A stretch of 64,000 nucleotides of DNA, from contig LXWE01000002.1 in assembly GCA_001660395.1 (NCBI GenBank), forward strand, positions 682,001-746,000, read 5' to 3'. This DNA comes from Alteromonadaceae bacterium XY-R5. Its GTDB lineage: Bacteria; Pseudomonadota; Gammaproteobacteria; Enterobacterales; Alteromonadaceae. Numbering within the stretch: position 1 is the first letter of the stretch; each line of letters opens with the position of its first letter. Shown here one piece after another: positions 16,328 to 25,532 of this stretch. The position numbers and the translations under genes are program-made. Under the pieces are notes generated by a model. It was given only the letters and a program-made list of their open reading frames with translations. It did no database searches and was not told the origin of the DNA.

Positions 16328-18127
16328 TTAGCCTTTGAGCCAGGCCCGTGCTTCTTCTAAATCTTCTATTTGCAGATAGATAGTGTCTAACTGTGCTTCC
16401 TTGATAGGCAGCAGAAGTTGGTGTAAACGGTTACGTCGTAATACGAAGGCCGTGACATTGTCATTGGTAGGGAAGCGATCGAGTACCTGATGCAGATTGT
16501 CCGGGGTAATTTGCCACTGATCGATGGCAACGAGGCGGTCTCCTACTTGAATCCCCGCCTGATAGGCAGGACTGTCTTCGGCAACCTGATTAATAATGAC
16601 ACCAGTTTCTGCGCCTTTAATCACGGCACCAAAACCATGACGAATGGTTTTATCTGCGGGTTTGCCACCATTGTCCTTAGAATTTTGTTTGCAGCGATAA
16701 TGGGTTTTAACACCAAACGCTTCAAGCAATTCAGAAACGGGTAATTCTTTGGTCGAATGAGCAAAGGCATTGACCTGCTCACGGATATCAATTCCGAAGT
16801 GGCGAAACACAAGTGTTTCAATAATATCGTCGTCAGTGCCGATATCTGGTTTACCATAGTGTTGCCACAGCAATTGCATCACTTTATCCAGCGTGGCCTC
16901 ATCGTTTGACTGCTGGCGAAGCACTAAATCCAGACACATCGCAATAATACCGCCTTTGTTATAGTAACTGACGATGTTGTTCACGGCGCTGGCGTCTTGT
17001 TGGTAAAACTTGGTCCAGGCATTAAAGCTGGATGCACTGGCGCTTTGTTTTAAACGACCGGCATTTCGGCAAAGACGGGTGAGGTTTTGGCCAATCAATT
17101 CCAAATAACTTTTTTCGTCAATACAGCCTGCGCGATAGACACACAGATCATCGTAGTAACTGGTGAAACCTTCATAGATCCAAAGCTGGTTGGTATAGGC
17201 TTCTTTAGTCAAATCCGCTTCTTTTAATGCCTGAGGTCGAATGCGTTTTACATGCCAGGTATGGAATAACTCATGGCTGCAAAGGCTTAAAAACGTGCGG
17301 TAACCATCTGACACACTGGTGCCTTGATCTATCCCCGGCAGATTATCGCGGCTGTACATCAGGGCAGTAGAGCTTCGGTGTTCCAGGCCTCCAAATCCGT
17401 CCTGTGTCAGCAGGGTAATAAACAAATAGCGCTCGGTTGGAAACTCTCCAAACAAGGCGATTTCATAGTTACAGATTTTTGTCAGGTCTTTGCTCAGACG
17501 TTCACAATCAGCCTGGTGACCGCCCGCCAGGATCAGTTCAAAGGTCTTGCCTTCAACCGCCAGCGGGACAATATCGTAATGCCCCATTAATACTGGATGA
17601 TCGACTAATTCGTCATAGTCCTCGGCCCAGTAGTCACCAAAACTATGTAACGCCGTATCAGCATGCGTTGGTAGTGTGGTGGCAACACGCCATTCAGCAC
17701 AATGGGCCAATGAAGGCTTGATGATCTCTACATGACAGGGGAGATGCTCCTGACCAAGCACTTTTAAGAAGGTGCTGGTGCCGTTAAAGAAACAAAACTC
17801 GTGATCCAGGTAGGCACTGCGTACGGATAAATCGAAGGCATATACCTGATAGCTGAGGGTGACTGGGCCCGTTACTGCCGGTAATTGCCAGCTTTGTTTA
17901 TCTAACTGGGTCAGGGCCAGTTCGTCGCCGTTGGCATTTTTGGCCTGCAACTTCAGCAAACTTTTGGCAAAATCCCGAATCATGTAGCTGCCCGGGATCC
18001 AGGCCGGTAATGTCAGTTTTTGGCCCGTTGCATCCGGACTATCAATGGTGAGTTGCACATCCAACAGGTGACCTGCCAAATGATTGATGGAAATGGCATA
18101 ACGAATAGGGAACGAAGAAGCAGACAT
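16328..18127 (-). CDS. M61-family metallopeptidase with PDZ domain
   Basis: A 599-residue glycyl-aminopeptidase-type (M61) enzyme. The zinc-binding motif is HELFHTWHVKRIRP around residue 285, giving HExxH with its following conserved W-x-V-K-R-x-R-P; the third ligand Glu is expected in the YEGFTSYYDD block some 20-30 residues on. An N-terminal beta-rich domain precedes the catalytic domain, and a PDZ domain (GVIINQVAEDSPAYQAGIQV) is near residue 500. No signal peptide is visible, so it is cytoplasmic, trimming peptides with small or acidic N-terminal residues according to family data. The start at ATG 18127 agrees with the family N-terminus. Confidence 0.9.
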   Translation of the reverse strand: MSASSFPIRYAISINHLAGHLLDVQLTIDSPDATGQKLTLPAWIPGSYMIRDFAKSLLKLQAKNANGDELALTQLDKQSWQLPAVTGPVTLSYQVYAFDLSVRSAYLDHEFCFFNGTSTFLKVLGQEHLPCHVEIIKPSLAHCAEWRVATTLPTHADTALHSFGDYWAEDYDELVDHPVLMGHYDIVPLAVEGKTFELILAGGHQADCERLSKDLTKICNYEIALFGEFPTERYLFITLLTQDGFGGLEHRSSTALMYSRDNLPGIDQGTSVSDGYRTFLSLCSHELFHTWHVKRIRPQALKEADLTKEAYTNQLWIYEGFTSYYDDLCVYRAGCIDEKSYLELIGQNLTRLCRNAGRLKQSASASSFNAWTKFYQQDASAVNNIVSYYNKGGIIAMCLDLVLRQQSNDEATLDKVMQLLWQHYGKPDIGTDDDIIETLVFRHFGIDIREQVNAFAHSTKELPVSELLEAFGVKTHYRCKQNSKDNGGKPADKTIRHGFGAVIKGAETGVIINQVAEDSPAYQAGIQVGDRLVAIDQWQITPDNLHQVLDRFPTNDNVTAFVLRRNRLHQLLLPIKEAQLDTIYLQIEDLEEARAWLKG

Positions 18128-18314
18128 TTAACCCCCCGAAATAGTCACAATCAGCTTACGTCAGCGGGGTTATCTCGCTGAAACCCGCGCAAGCTGTTGT
18201 TTTTAAGTGGCATTAAGACTAATTTTGTCATGTATAACAATTCTTTGTCGATAATATTACTAAGACAATTGTAGAATTTGGCATGCTAGAAGAATACATG
18301 GAGTTTGTCGGTCG

Positions 18315-18995
18315 ATGGCAATCCTGAAAGAAAAGGTTGGATTAACCAACGAAGATCTGCGCAAGTTGCGTTCCCTGCACCCGGGAATGAACCTGGATTT
18401 GCAGGTGAAAACCCCTACAGCGGTAAAGCGTGTGCGCACCGAATTTGTCGGTATGGACGGCACGCGCTTTTTAATTATGAAGTACCCGGATGAAGCCAAA
18501 TGGGGAAATCTTCGTGACGGTATTTACACCGATAACCATATGATTGTTCGCTTTATTCTGGAAGATGAAGCTGGCGAGATCATCGCATTTAAATCCAAAG
18601 TGATTCTGGTACTAAGCAAACCGGCGAATTTGGTCTTTTTATCTTTTCCGCTAGCGATTCAAAGCCATGGCCTGCGCTCGGAAAAACGCGCCCAAACCCA
18701 TATTGCGATGAAAATTCTGTCGGAAAACGGCACTGAATTAGCCGTTGGTCATATTCTGGACATTTCAAACAGCGGTTGTCGTATCGGTTTTGACCGGACT
18801 CGACATCAGGCTGGACTGAAAGTGAGGGAGATGGTGCGGGTGATGGTGAAAAACCCTGGCGAGGGACCCGTCGAATTGCCAGCTCAGGTGATGAATGCCA
18901 AAAATGATGAAGGCCATTTTTATCACGGACTCAAATTCGAGAAAAGTGCCGAAGAAGTCGAGAAGTTACTCGAACAGTTGATGATCGTCTATTAA
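18315..18995 (+). CDS. PilZ-domain c-di-GMP receptor (YcgR-like arrangement)
   Basis: A 226-residue cytoplasmic protein. Residues about 20-120 resemble a YcgR-type PilZ N-terminal domain; the C-terminal PilZ domain begins with the RxxxR motif (RSEKRAQTHI) near residue 127 and has the DISNSGCRIGF form of the (D/N)xSxxG motif near residue 156. Both c-di-GMP contact motifs are intact. YcgR proteins slow the flagellar motor when loaded with c-di-GMP; whether this one does is inference. The start codon at 18315 has no good ribosome-binding site close by. It lies beside a cluster of c-di-GMP genes but is not in an operon with them. Confidence 0.9.
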   Translation: MAILKEKVGLTNEDLRKLRSLHPGMNLDLQVKTPTAVKRVRTEFVGMDGTRFLIMKYPDEAKWGNLRDGIYTDNHMIVRFILEDEAGEIIAFKSKVILVLSKPANLVFLSFPLAIQSHGLRSEKRAQTHIAMKILSENGTELAVGHILDISNSGCRIGFDRTRHQAGLKVREMVRVMVKNPGEGPVELPAQVMNAKNDEGHFYHGLKFEKSAEEVEKLLEQLMIVY

Positions 18996-19136
18996 CGTTA
19001 GCGAATTTGGCATGTTGTGCAATTTGCTTGCCTGCAACGACCTGAATGTGATTTACTGCTGTTAATATATTGTTAATGGTTGCCGTTGGCGAGCAAATGC
19101 AGTGACATCATCAGGTCAGAAGGCCGGGAGGCAGGA

Positions 19137-19598
19137 ATGCGAAAGATTGAACGTTTGTTGCAGGAATATGGGGAAAGCCATCAAAATAAGGTGAATGTCG
19201 CCATTCATACTATTGCGGTGCCTTCTATCTATTTGGTGACGCTGGGGTTGTTGTGGTCAATACCCACCCCAGGTTTTATCGATCACTTTGCGGTTACCTG
19301 GGCACATTTAGCCGCCTTACCTGTGCTCTATTATTACTTTACGCTTTCTGGTCCCATTGGTGCCGCGATGACGTTGCTGACCATCGTGTGTTTTTTGATT
19401 GTCGAAGCGCTTGCCGAAGCGGGGATGTCGGTATGGCTATTTAGCCTGGCCTTATTTGTGGTGATGTGGATCCTCCAGTTTGTCGGACACCACGTTGAAG
19501 GGAAAAAGCCCTCATTTTTAAAAGATCTGCAGTTTTTGCTCGTGGGTCCTGCCTGGTGGTGGGTACATTGGCTTAAACGTATGAACATCCAATACTGA
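19137..19598 (+). CDS. Mpo1-like (DUF962) membrane protein
   Basis: A 153-residue inner-membrane protein of the DUF962/YGL010w family. The N-terminal RKIERLLQEYGESHQNKVNVAIHTIAVPSIY contains the conserved His residues (SHQN, IHTIAVP) and FVGHHVEGKKPSFLKDLQFLLVGPAWW at the C-terminus contains the second His pair. Yeast Mpo1 is an Fe(II)-dependent dioxygenase in 2-hydroxy fatty acid alpha-oxidation; whether the bacterial proteins have that reaction is not known. Four hydrophobic segments are visible. The ATG at 19137, preceded by GGGAGGCAGGA, is chosen over the frame opening at 19080. It is a single gene. Confidence 0.8.
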   Translation: MRKIERLLQEYGESHQNKVNVAIHTIAVPSIYLVTLGLLWSIPTPGFIDHFAVTWAHLAALPVLYYYFTLSGPIGAAMTLLTIVCFLIVEALAEAGMSVWLFSLALFVVMWILQFVGHHVEGKKPSFLKDLQFLLVGPAWWWVHWLKRMNIQY

Positions 19599-19721
19599 TT
19601 TGTGTTAACTATCGTCTGATCACATGCGGTGGATGGGGCAAGGCAAAAGACTAATGGCTCACCTTGTCCCGCTGTTATTTCGTATAATCAGGCTATCTTT
19701 TTGAACCCATTTGGTTTTTTT

Positions 19722-20798
19722 GTGTTTCAGTGGCAACGCCTGTTTGAAAATCGTGAACGTCTGTTTTGGACTCTGCACACTGGTGGCTGGGTCGGCTTCG
19801 CTATTATTTATTATATAGGCTCTTTTCTGCACGATATGCGTAGCATCTGGGTATTCGTGATTGTGCTCAATGCTTACGCCGGCTGGTTACTGACCATCCC
19901 GCTGCGCTATTTATTCCGCATAGTGGCGCGATTAAAACCCTGGAAAATGCTGTTAAGCGTCATGGTCAGTTCCTATTTGGTGGCGCTGGTATGGGCGGTT
20001 GTCAAAAACCTGAATTACTGGGAAATATACAAGCACGGCTATCGACCTGAAGAATGGTATATGTATTTTTCCAATACCATTAACTCGCTGATCATGGTGG
20101 CCTGTTGGTCTGGTTTGTATTTTGGTATCAAAAACTACCAGATGTTGCTAAAAGAAAAGCAGAATGCGTTAAAAGCATCGACCATGGCTCACCAGGCCCA
20201 TGTTAAGATGCTGCGTTATCAGCTGAACCCGCATTTTCTGTTTAATACGCTGAATGCTATTTCGACCCTGATTCTGATGCAGGAAAACAAAACGGCCGAA
20301 GCGATGGTGAGTAGATTGAGCGACTTTTTGCGCTATTCACTGGATAAAGACCCGATTAAAAAAGTGCCGCTTTCGCAGGAAATTCATGCGCTTAAGTTGT
20401 ATCTTGAAATAGAGAAAGTACGTTTTACCGAGCGCCTAACAGTGGACTGGGACGTGCAGGAGCAGGTTGAAGACGCTTTGGTGCCTAGTCTGATCCTTCA
20501 GCCCATCATTGAAAATGCGATTAAATATGCCATATCTAAACTGGAGCAGGGCGGCCGTATTGCCATTGCTGCTAAGAGTTTTGGCAACGACTTATTATTA
20601 GAAGTGGCCGACAACGGTCCTGGAGCAGATATCGTCAATGGTCAATTACACCGAACCCATGGCGTTGGTTTGCCCAATATTCAGGAGCGCTTAAGTGCCT
20701 TGTATGGGAGTGATTTTTCATTTGTCATCTCGCATAACAAGCCTACAGGCATTAAAGTGAGTATCAGGATCCCTTTTGAAGTGAGTGTGGATGGCTAG
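19722..20798 (+). CDS. LytS/YehU-type sensor histidine kinase
   Basis: A sensor kinase with four to five N-terminal membrane helices, then a His_kinase domain with the phosphoacceptor in YQLNPHFLFNTLNAIS, and a C-terminal ATPase with the N-box ILQPIIENAIKYA and G-box ADNGPGAD. The group is the LytS/BtsS type that pairs with LytTR regulators. The start is uncertain: the frame is open from 19629, but a TATAAT (19684-19689) lies inside that stretch, so I prefer GTG 19722 (VFQWQRLFENRERLFW); TTG 19701 is also possible. It overlaps the response regulator gene by 8 bp, so the pair is translationally coupled. Confidence 0.85.
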   Translation: MFQWQRLFENRERLFWTLHTGGWVGFAIIYYIGSFLHDMRSIWVFVIVLNAYAGWLLTIPLRYLFRIVARLKPWKMLLSVMVSSYLVALVWAVVKNLNYWEIYKHGYRPEEWYMYFSNTINSLIMVACWSGLYFGIKNYQMLLKEKQNALKASTMAHQAHVKMLRYQLNPHFLFNTLNAISTLILMQENKTAEAMVSRLSDFLRYSLDKDPIKKVPLSQEIHALKLYLEIEKVRFTERLTVDWDVQEQVEDALVPSLILQPIIENAIKYAISKLEQGGRIAIAAKSFGNDLLLEVADNGPGADIVNGQLHRTHGVGLPNIQERLSALYGSDFSFVISHNKPTGIKVSIRIPFEVSVDG

Positions 20799-21615
20799 AA
20801 CAATAAAAGCATTGATCGTTGACGATGAGCCGTTGGCGAGAAAAGGGTTAGCAATCAGGCTGGAAGCAGCCAAAGATGTTGAAGTGATTGGCGAATGTCA
20901 GAACGGCATTGATGCTGTGACTCAAATTCCGGTATTACAGCCGGATTTGGTGTTTCTGGATATTCAGATGCCGGGTTTAAACGGGTTTCAGGTCATTCAG
21001 AAACTGCGAGAGTTGCGCCAGCCAATCCCACTGATTGTGTTTGTCACTGCCTATGACAATTATGCCATTCGCGCTTTCGACATCCATGCACTGGATTACG
21101 TACTTAAGCCTGTTGATGATCAACGTCTGCAGCAGGTGTTGGCACGTGTTCAGGACACCCTGCAACAGCAACAGGAAGGTGAGCACAAGCAAAAGCTGGT
21201 GCAACTGTTGGCCGATTTTACCGGTGATGATGTTGAAGATATCTTGCGTCGTCTGGCATCGGGGGAAGAACTTAATACCCACCCTTATGCAGATGTACTG
21301 GCGATCAAAGACGGTTCTGAAATTATTCGGGTGCCCATTGATGAAATTCAGTGGATTGATGCGGCTGGCGATTACATGTGTGTGCATACGAATAAAGACA
21401 CACACATTATGCGCCGAACAATGAAAGAATTAGAAGACGAGCTGGACCCACGTAAATTTGTGCGCATCCATCGAAGCGCAATCACGAATATCAAGTATGT
21501 GACTAAGTTAGTGAGCCATGTCAGCGGTGAGTATCACCTGATCCTTGAAAATGGCGAAGAACTGAAAGTCAGCCGTAGCTATCGGGATAAAGTAAAAGCC
21601 CTCATTCATATTTAA
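20791..21615 (+). CDS. LytTR-family response regulator
   Basis: A 274-residue regulator with a receiver domain (DD at 11-12, phosphoacceptor Asp57 in PDLVFLDIQMPG, TAYDNYAIRAF and the K of LKPVDD) and a C-terminal LytTR DNA-binding domain (IDAAGDYMCVHT, KFVRIHRSAITNIKYV) from about 170. A Gln-rich linker (LQQQQEGEHKQK) joins them. It is the partner of the preceding LytS-like kinase. The start at ATG 20791 overlaps the kinase stop. LytTR proteins bind direct repeats at target promoters; targets here are unknown, and none of the flanking genes obviously depends on it. Confidence 0.92.
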   Translation: MARTIKALIVDDEPLARKGLAIRLEAAKDVEVIGECQNGIDAVTQIPVLQPDLVFLDIQMPGLNGFQVIQKLRELRQPIPLIVFVTAYDNYAIRAFDIHALDYVLKPVDDQRLQQVLARVQDTLQQQQEGEHKQKLVQLLADFTGDDVEDILRRLASGEELNTHPYADVLAIKDGSEIIRVPIDEIQWIDAAGDYMCVHTNKDTHIMRRTMKELEDELDPRKFVRIHRSAITNIKYVTKLVSHVSGEYHLILENGEELKVSRSYRDKVKALIHI

Positions 21616-21635
21616 TCTGGGCGCTTAATGACATT

Positions 21636-21667
21636 AAAAAAGGTTGGCATTTGCCAACCTTTTTTTA
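21636..21667. terminator. Bidirectional terminator between the LytTR regulator and EamA genes
   Basis: AAAAAAGGTTGGC-ATTT-GCCAACCTTTTTT is a strong symmetric hairpin with an A tract on one side and a T tract on the other. It serves the regulator gene on the plus strand and the EamA gene on the minus strand. Confidence 0.92.
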
Positions 21668-21695
21668 TTGTTGGTTTTAGGGTGTTAAACAGGCT

Positions 21696-22616
21696 TTAAA
21701 CGGATTCACCAATCTGGTTTTCTGCTGTTATGGCAGGCGCTTCTGCAGGCTTGCGCATTTGACTCATAATCACCCCCACCAGGATCAAACCACAGGCAAA
21801 GAGTTGTTCCAGGGTCAGAGTTTCATCCAATAACCAGTATGCGAAGCCCAGGGTATAAACGGGGATTAGGTTACTGAAAACCGTTGCCTGATTCAGATTC
21901 ATGTTGGCAATGGCAGTGTTATACAGCAGGTATGCACCCAGGGTGACAAACACTCCAAGAAATAAACTGGCCTGCATCGGCACATCCCAGGTAAACGTCG
22001 GTATGCCCTGAAACAGGGCCAGGGGGAGGAAGAAAATAGCACCGGCAAACGCCTGAAGTGCGGTCAGGGATATGGGCGAATAGCGGGATGACAGCTTTTT
22101 AAGACATAGGCAATAAATAGCAGAGCACACCATCGCGCCAAGCTCCAGGCTGTTACCCAGCATGGGGTTACTTGCGTGTTCGCTGATTTGCGCGGCGCCA
22201 CTTAGCCACAATAGCCCCATAAACGCCACCCCAAAACCAGCAATGGCAAGTTTTGTCATGCGCTCAGCCAAAAATATAAAGGCCAGTAAGGCGACCATAG
22301 GCGGTAAAATTGCCGTGATCATGCCAGCCTGAGAGGCTGAGGTGTACTGCAGTGCTAAGCCTTCAAAAATAAAATACAGACAAGGTTCAGCTGCTGACAT
22401 CAGTAGCAACAGTTTCCAATCGCCAGTTTGATAGCGGAAATGAAATAAACGTTTCCACATCAGCAAGAAACATATAGATGCAGCTGCCATACGGATGAAA
22501 ATAACCCACATTGGAGAATACTGCTCAAAAGCGAGTTTAAGGGCGATGAAAGAGCTGCCCCACAACATGGTAGCAATTAACAAAATGAGTTGGGGTAAAA
22601 ACGGCAAAGATTTCAT
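21696..22616 (-). CDS. EamA/DMT-family exporter
   Basis: A 306-residue inner-membrane protein with about ten transmembrane helices in two EamA repeats, beginning LPQLILLIATMLWGSSFIALKLAF; the second repeat is preceded by the GAMVCSAIYCLCLKKLSSRY segment. EamA proteins export amino acids, nucleosides or other metabolites, and the substrate cannot be told from sequence. It shares the minus strand with the downstream-facing argO gene but has its own start at 22616. An intrinsic terminator for argO lies just upstream of this gene. Confidence 0.88.
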   Translation of the reverse strand: MKSLPFLPQLILLIATMLWGSSFIALKLAFEQYSPMWVIFIRMAAASICFLLMWKRLFHFRYQTGDWKLLLLMSAAEPCLYFIFEGLALQYTSASQAGMITAILPPMVALLAFIFLAERMTKLAIAGFGVAFMGLLWLSGAAQISEHASNPMLGNSLELGAMVCSAIYCLCLKKLSSRYSPISLTALQAFAGAIFFLPLALFQGIPTFTWDVPMQASLFLGVFVTLGAYLLYNTAIANMNLNQATVFSNLIPVYTLGFAYWLLDETLTLEQLFACGLILVGVIMSQMRKPAEAPAITAENQIGESV

Positions 22617-22643
22617 TAGGTCAGCGTATCAGTTTAGGTTTAC

Positions 22644-22675
22644 AAAAGCGCCGCAACCTTAACAGTGTCGCGGCG
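22644..22675 (-). terminator. Terminator after argO
   Basis: CGCCGC at 22649-22654 pairs with GCGGCG at 22670-22675; read on the minus strand the stem is followed by CTTTTG. It separates argO from the EamA gene. Confidence 0.5.
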
Positions 22676-22724
22676 TAAAGTCATTATGGATGCGATGTGC
22701 ATCGGCTCATGTGAGAAGAGCGTA

Positions 22725-23324
22725 TTACAGTGCGGCTATTTGTAGGCTGATGCCGCCGAGTATCAGCGCATTGATTCGATTAAACCATCGCCAGAAATTC
22801 GGTTTGGCAAGCCATTTGGCACAGGCAGATGTAAGCAGTGTAAGACCGCCAAACCAGAGCGCCGATGCGCTAATCGCACCTGCTACAAATTGCCATTTTT
22901 GGACCTCCCACTGGCTGGCCAGATTGCCCATTAGGATCAGGGTGTCCAGATAAAAATGCGGATTCAGCCAGGTAACCGCGAGAGCAGTGGCAAATACTTT
23001 TGCCAACGACATTTTCACCTGAGATGCCTGGAGTAATACAGAGTCGCTGGCCAGGGATGCCCGCCATTTATTGATGGCAAACCAAAGCAAAAAGATGACG
23101 CCTGCCCATTTGCTTAAAGTCATCAGTAACGGAAATTGCTGCACCAGCAAGCCAAACCCTAATGCGCCTAAACTGATGCTGATGGCATCGCTCAAGGTAA
23201 ACAAACACGCCAGCAAGATGCCACCCTGTCGTTTAAGGGATTGCTCGATGAGAAAGCTGTTTTGAGCGCCAATGGCAATGATCAGCGACCCGCCCATAAA
23301 CAGGCCACTGGTAAAGGCAAGCAT
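22725..23324 (-). CDS. argO: LysE/ArgO-family amino-acid exporter
   Basis: A 199-residue inner-membrane exporter with six predicted helices; the N-terminal GLFMGGSLIIAIGAQNSFLIEQSLKR is the LysE/ArgO signature, with GAQNSF as the core. ArgO exports arginine and, in some species, lysine or toxic canavanine, and is activated by the divergent ArgP. That gene lies 99 bp away on the other strand, the expected arrangement. The start at ATG 23324 is preferred to TTG 23336. Arginine versus lysine preference cannot be decided. Confidence 0.85.
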   Translation of the reverse strand: MLAFTSGLFMGGSLIIAIGAQNSFLIEQSLKRQGGILLACLFTLSDAISISLGALGFGLLVQQFPLLMTLSKWAGVIFLLWFAINKWRASLASDSVLLQASQVKMSLAKVFATALAVTWLNPHFYLDTLILMGNLASQWEVQKWQFVAGAISASALWFGGLTLLTSACAKWLAKPNFWRWFNRINALILGGISLQIAAL

Positions 23325-23422
23325 AGGTAATTCCAAGGTTAGGTTGAGTGAACGGGGTTGATTTTATGAGGGGATGTATTTAAATTAAAATTAATTAAAC
23401 TTTATCTTCATTAAATAAATTA

Positions 23423-24310
23423 ATGATTGATTATCCCGGCTTACATTGTTTTTGTGAAGTACTGCGTTATGCCAGCTTTGAACGTGCGGCGCAGGCGTTA
23501 AATCTGACCCAGTCCGCAGTGTCGCAAAAGGTCAAACGCCTTGAGCAACAGTTAGGCGGACCGCTTTTAATTCGTAGCAAACCATTAAAACCCACACCTC
23601 TGGGCCAACAACTTTTAGCCCACGCACAAAAAGTCAGTATGCTTGAGGATAGTCTGTACGCGAGGCTGGGAACTGAGAATCAGGCCATGCCAATCACCGT
23701 TGCGGTGAATAACGATGTGTTGGCAACCTGGTTTGTGGATGTATTGGCATCATTTAGCCAGAGCAGCAATAACCTGATCCACGTTTACAATGCGGATCAA
23801 AGTCAGACTCGCACGTTGTTGCAGCAAGGCGATGTGGTGGCCTGTATCAGTCAAACCGGGACTCCGGTCACAGGTGGGCAGTCGCTGCGTTTGGGAAGTA
23901 TGGATTATCAATTGTATGCCTCGCCTGAATTTATCCAACGCTACTTAGCCGAAGGGATTTCAGCCGCTGCCGTGATGCGAGCGCCCGGGCTGCTGTATGA
24001 TGAGTATGATCTGGCGTTATTGACCGAATATCAGCGTGCGTGCTTGGGCGTTTTGGCGGATACCAGTCATTGTCACTGGTATCCTTCATCCCATGGCTTT
24101 GTCAAAATGGCCCTGTCAGGCACCGTAGCCGCATTGTTGCCAACCTTGCAAGTACAGGAAGAGCTCAGTGCAGGCCGATTAGTGGCCTTGTTTCCAGACA
24201 GGATTCTGCAGGTGCCGCTATTTTGGCATTGGTATGAACTCAATTCACCTTTGCTGACCCTGCTGACGAATACGGTAAAGCAGGTGAGTCGGCCACTGTT
24301 AAATCCATAG
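23423..24310 (+). CDS. argP: LysR-type regulator ArgP
   Basis: A 295-residue LysR-family regulator. The N-terminal helix-turn-helix (LRYASFERAAQALNLTQSAVSQKVKRLEQQLG) matches ArgP (IciA), which senses arginine and lysine and activates argO. The divergent position next to argO is the main support. The effector-binding domain fills the remainder. The start ATG at 23423 lies in a very AT-rich stretch without a clear ribosome-binding site. Its 3' end is convergent with the PepSY gene, 9 bp away. A related LysG-type assignment is also possible. Confidence 0.88.
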   Translation: MIDYPGLHCFCEVLRYASFERAAQALNLTQSAVSQKVKRLEQQLGGPLLIRSKPLKPTPLGQQLLAHAQKVSMLEDSLYARLGTENQAMPITVAVNNDVLATWFVDVLASFSQSSNNLIHVYNADQSQTRTLLQQGDVVACISQTGTPVTGGQSLRLGSMDYQLYASPEFIQRYLAEGISAAAVMRAPGLLYDEYDLALLTEYQRACLGVLADTSHCHWYPSSHGFVKMALSGTVAALLPTLQVQEELSAGRLVALFPDRILQVPLFWHWYELNSPLLTLLTNTVKQVSRPLLNP

Positions 24311-24319
24311 CGCTTAGGG

Positions 24320-25459
24320 TTACTCAGAAGTCTGGTGAGTGTTTGCCACAAATTTTCGCGGATGGCGGCGTTTGCTTTGACGTTTTAGCCATAAATAGAC
24401 GCCGGTTAACGGCATTATGACCATCAGTATCCCGCCCGCACACCAGATAATTTTGCTGACTAATCCTGCAAAGGTACCGAAATGTAAGCTTCGGAAGCTG
24501 TCTACTAACTGCCAGCCAAAGTGATTGTCGGCCACGTTGTAGTTGCTAAGATGTGTACCGGTGAGCTTATCGTAGCTTATCGCCACCGTATAGTCGCTGG
24601 CAAAAGGTTGCTGTTCTGGGACATACCCATAAAGAGTAATGGGGAGTTTGGGTTCATATGGCATTAACAGATAGGTTGGTACAAAGCCTGTCAGCTGCTG
24701 TCGGCTATCGGCAATGATTGCACTGATATTGAGTTGATCGTTATAGAGTCTGGAAACCATCAGATGTTCGCCCTTTTCCTGTTCTGCGGTTTCTTCGAGA
24801 TAGGCAGTCAGATTGTAATAGACTCCGGTAATACCAATGATGAAAAGCACTGGCGAAACCCAAATGCCCATTAGCTTATGCAGATCTCGAATCGCCACCT
24901 GAAAACGCCTATCCAGATGAAAACGTAAAAATCCGCGCCAAAATTTTCGATAAATAATCAGGCCAGTCAGCCCAAGTAAAAACAGGCACATACCTGCCAG
25001 CAGACCAATGAGTGTGCCCAGTTCACTGACATCGGTAACATCATTCAGTAACAGGGTATAATGCAGTTCAAGTAGCCAGTCGGTGAAGGCCGCATTATAA
25101 GGAACAGGCTGACTGAGTTGGTTTCCCTGATAGGGATTGAGCCAGATTTTATACCAGCTACTGGTGCCATGTTTAATCAGGTAAACCCTGTCGGCTTCCT
25201 GATAGTCGTCAAACAGTTCCCAACTGCCAATTTCAAACTCCGGGTTTTGTTGGTTGACCAGAGCAATCAGATTAGTCATCGGCAGGCGTGATGGCTGAGT
25301 TTGTGCGTATTCAGTCGGCAGGCTGGCGACACCAGGCAGAAGTAGCCTGTCCAGTTCAGCTTTGAATACCAATATACTGCCGGTTAGACAGATTAGTATC
25401 AGAGGAATACAGGCTAACAAGGCCAGATAGCCATGCAGTTTAAACAGAGTTTTACGCAT
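24320..25459 (-). CDS. PepSY-associated membrane protein (ferric-siderophore reductase-like)
   Basis: A 379-residue PepSY_TM protein. The N-terminal MRKTLFKLHGYLALLACIPLILICLTGSILVF is one helix, two others follow (including IGLLAGMCLFLLGLTGLIIYRKFWRGF, then HKLMGIWVSPVLFIIGITGVYYN), and a final helix is near the C-terminus, giving four. His residues on the helices (LHGY, HKLMG) may bind haem. Family members such as FoxB and PiuB reduce ferric siderophores in the periplasm. It is on the same strand as, and 74 bp downstream of, a siderophore receptor gene, which supports that role. A hairpin with a T tract lies between the two genes. Confidence 0.85.
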   Translation of the reverse strand: MRKTLFKLHGYLALLACIPLILICLTGSILVFKAELDRLLLPGVASLPTEYAQTQPSRLPMTNLIALVNQQNPEFEIGSWELFDDYQEADRVYLIKHGTSSWYKIWLNPYQGNQLSQPVPYNAAFTDWLLELHYTLLLNDVTDVSELGTLIGLLAGMCLFLLGLTGLIIYRKFWRGFLRFHLDRRFQVAIRDLHKLMGIWVSPVLFIIGITGVYYNLTAYLEETAEQEKGEHLMVSRLYNDQLNISAIIADSRQQLTGFVPTYLLMPYEPKLPITLYGYVPEQQPFASDYTVAISYDKLTGTHLSNYNVADNHFGWQLVDSFRSLHFGTFAGLVSKIIWCAGGILMVIMPLTGVYLWLKRQSKRRHPRKFVANTHQTSE

Positions 25460-25482
25460 TATTTCGTCTTTTAATCTAAGTA

Positions 25483-25506
25483 CAAAAGCCGCGATAGCGC
25501 GGCTTC
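25483..25506 (-). terminator. Hairpin between the receptor and PepSY genes
   Basis: AAGCCGCG-ATAG-CGCGGCTT (25487-25506); read on the minus strand the stem is followed by TTTTGTA. It would terminate or attenuate the receptor transcript before the PepSY gene. Confidence 0.65.
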
Positions 25507-25532
25507 GTTATCAATTAGCCTGGGCGAGTTGG

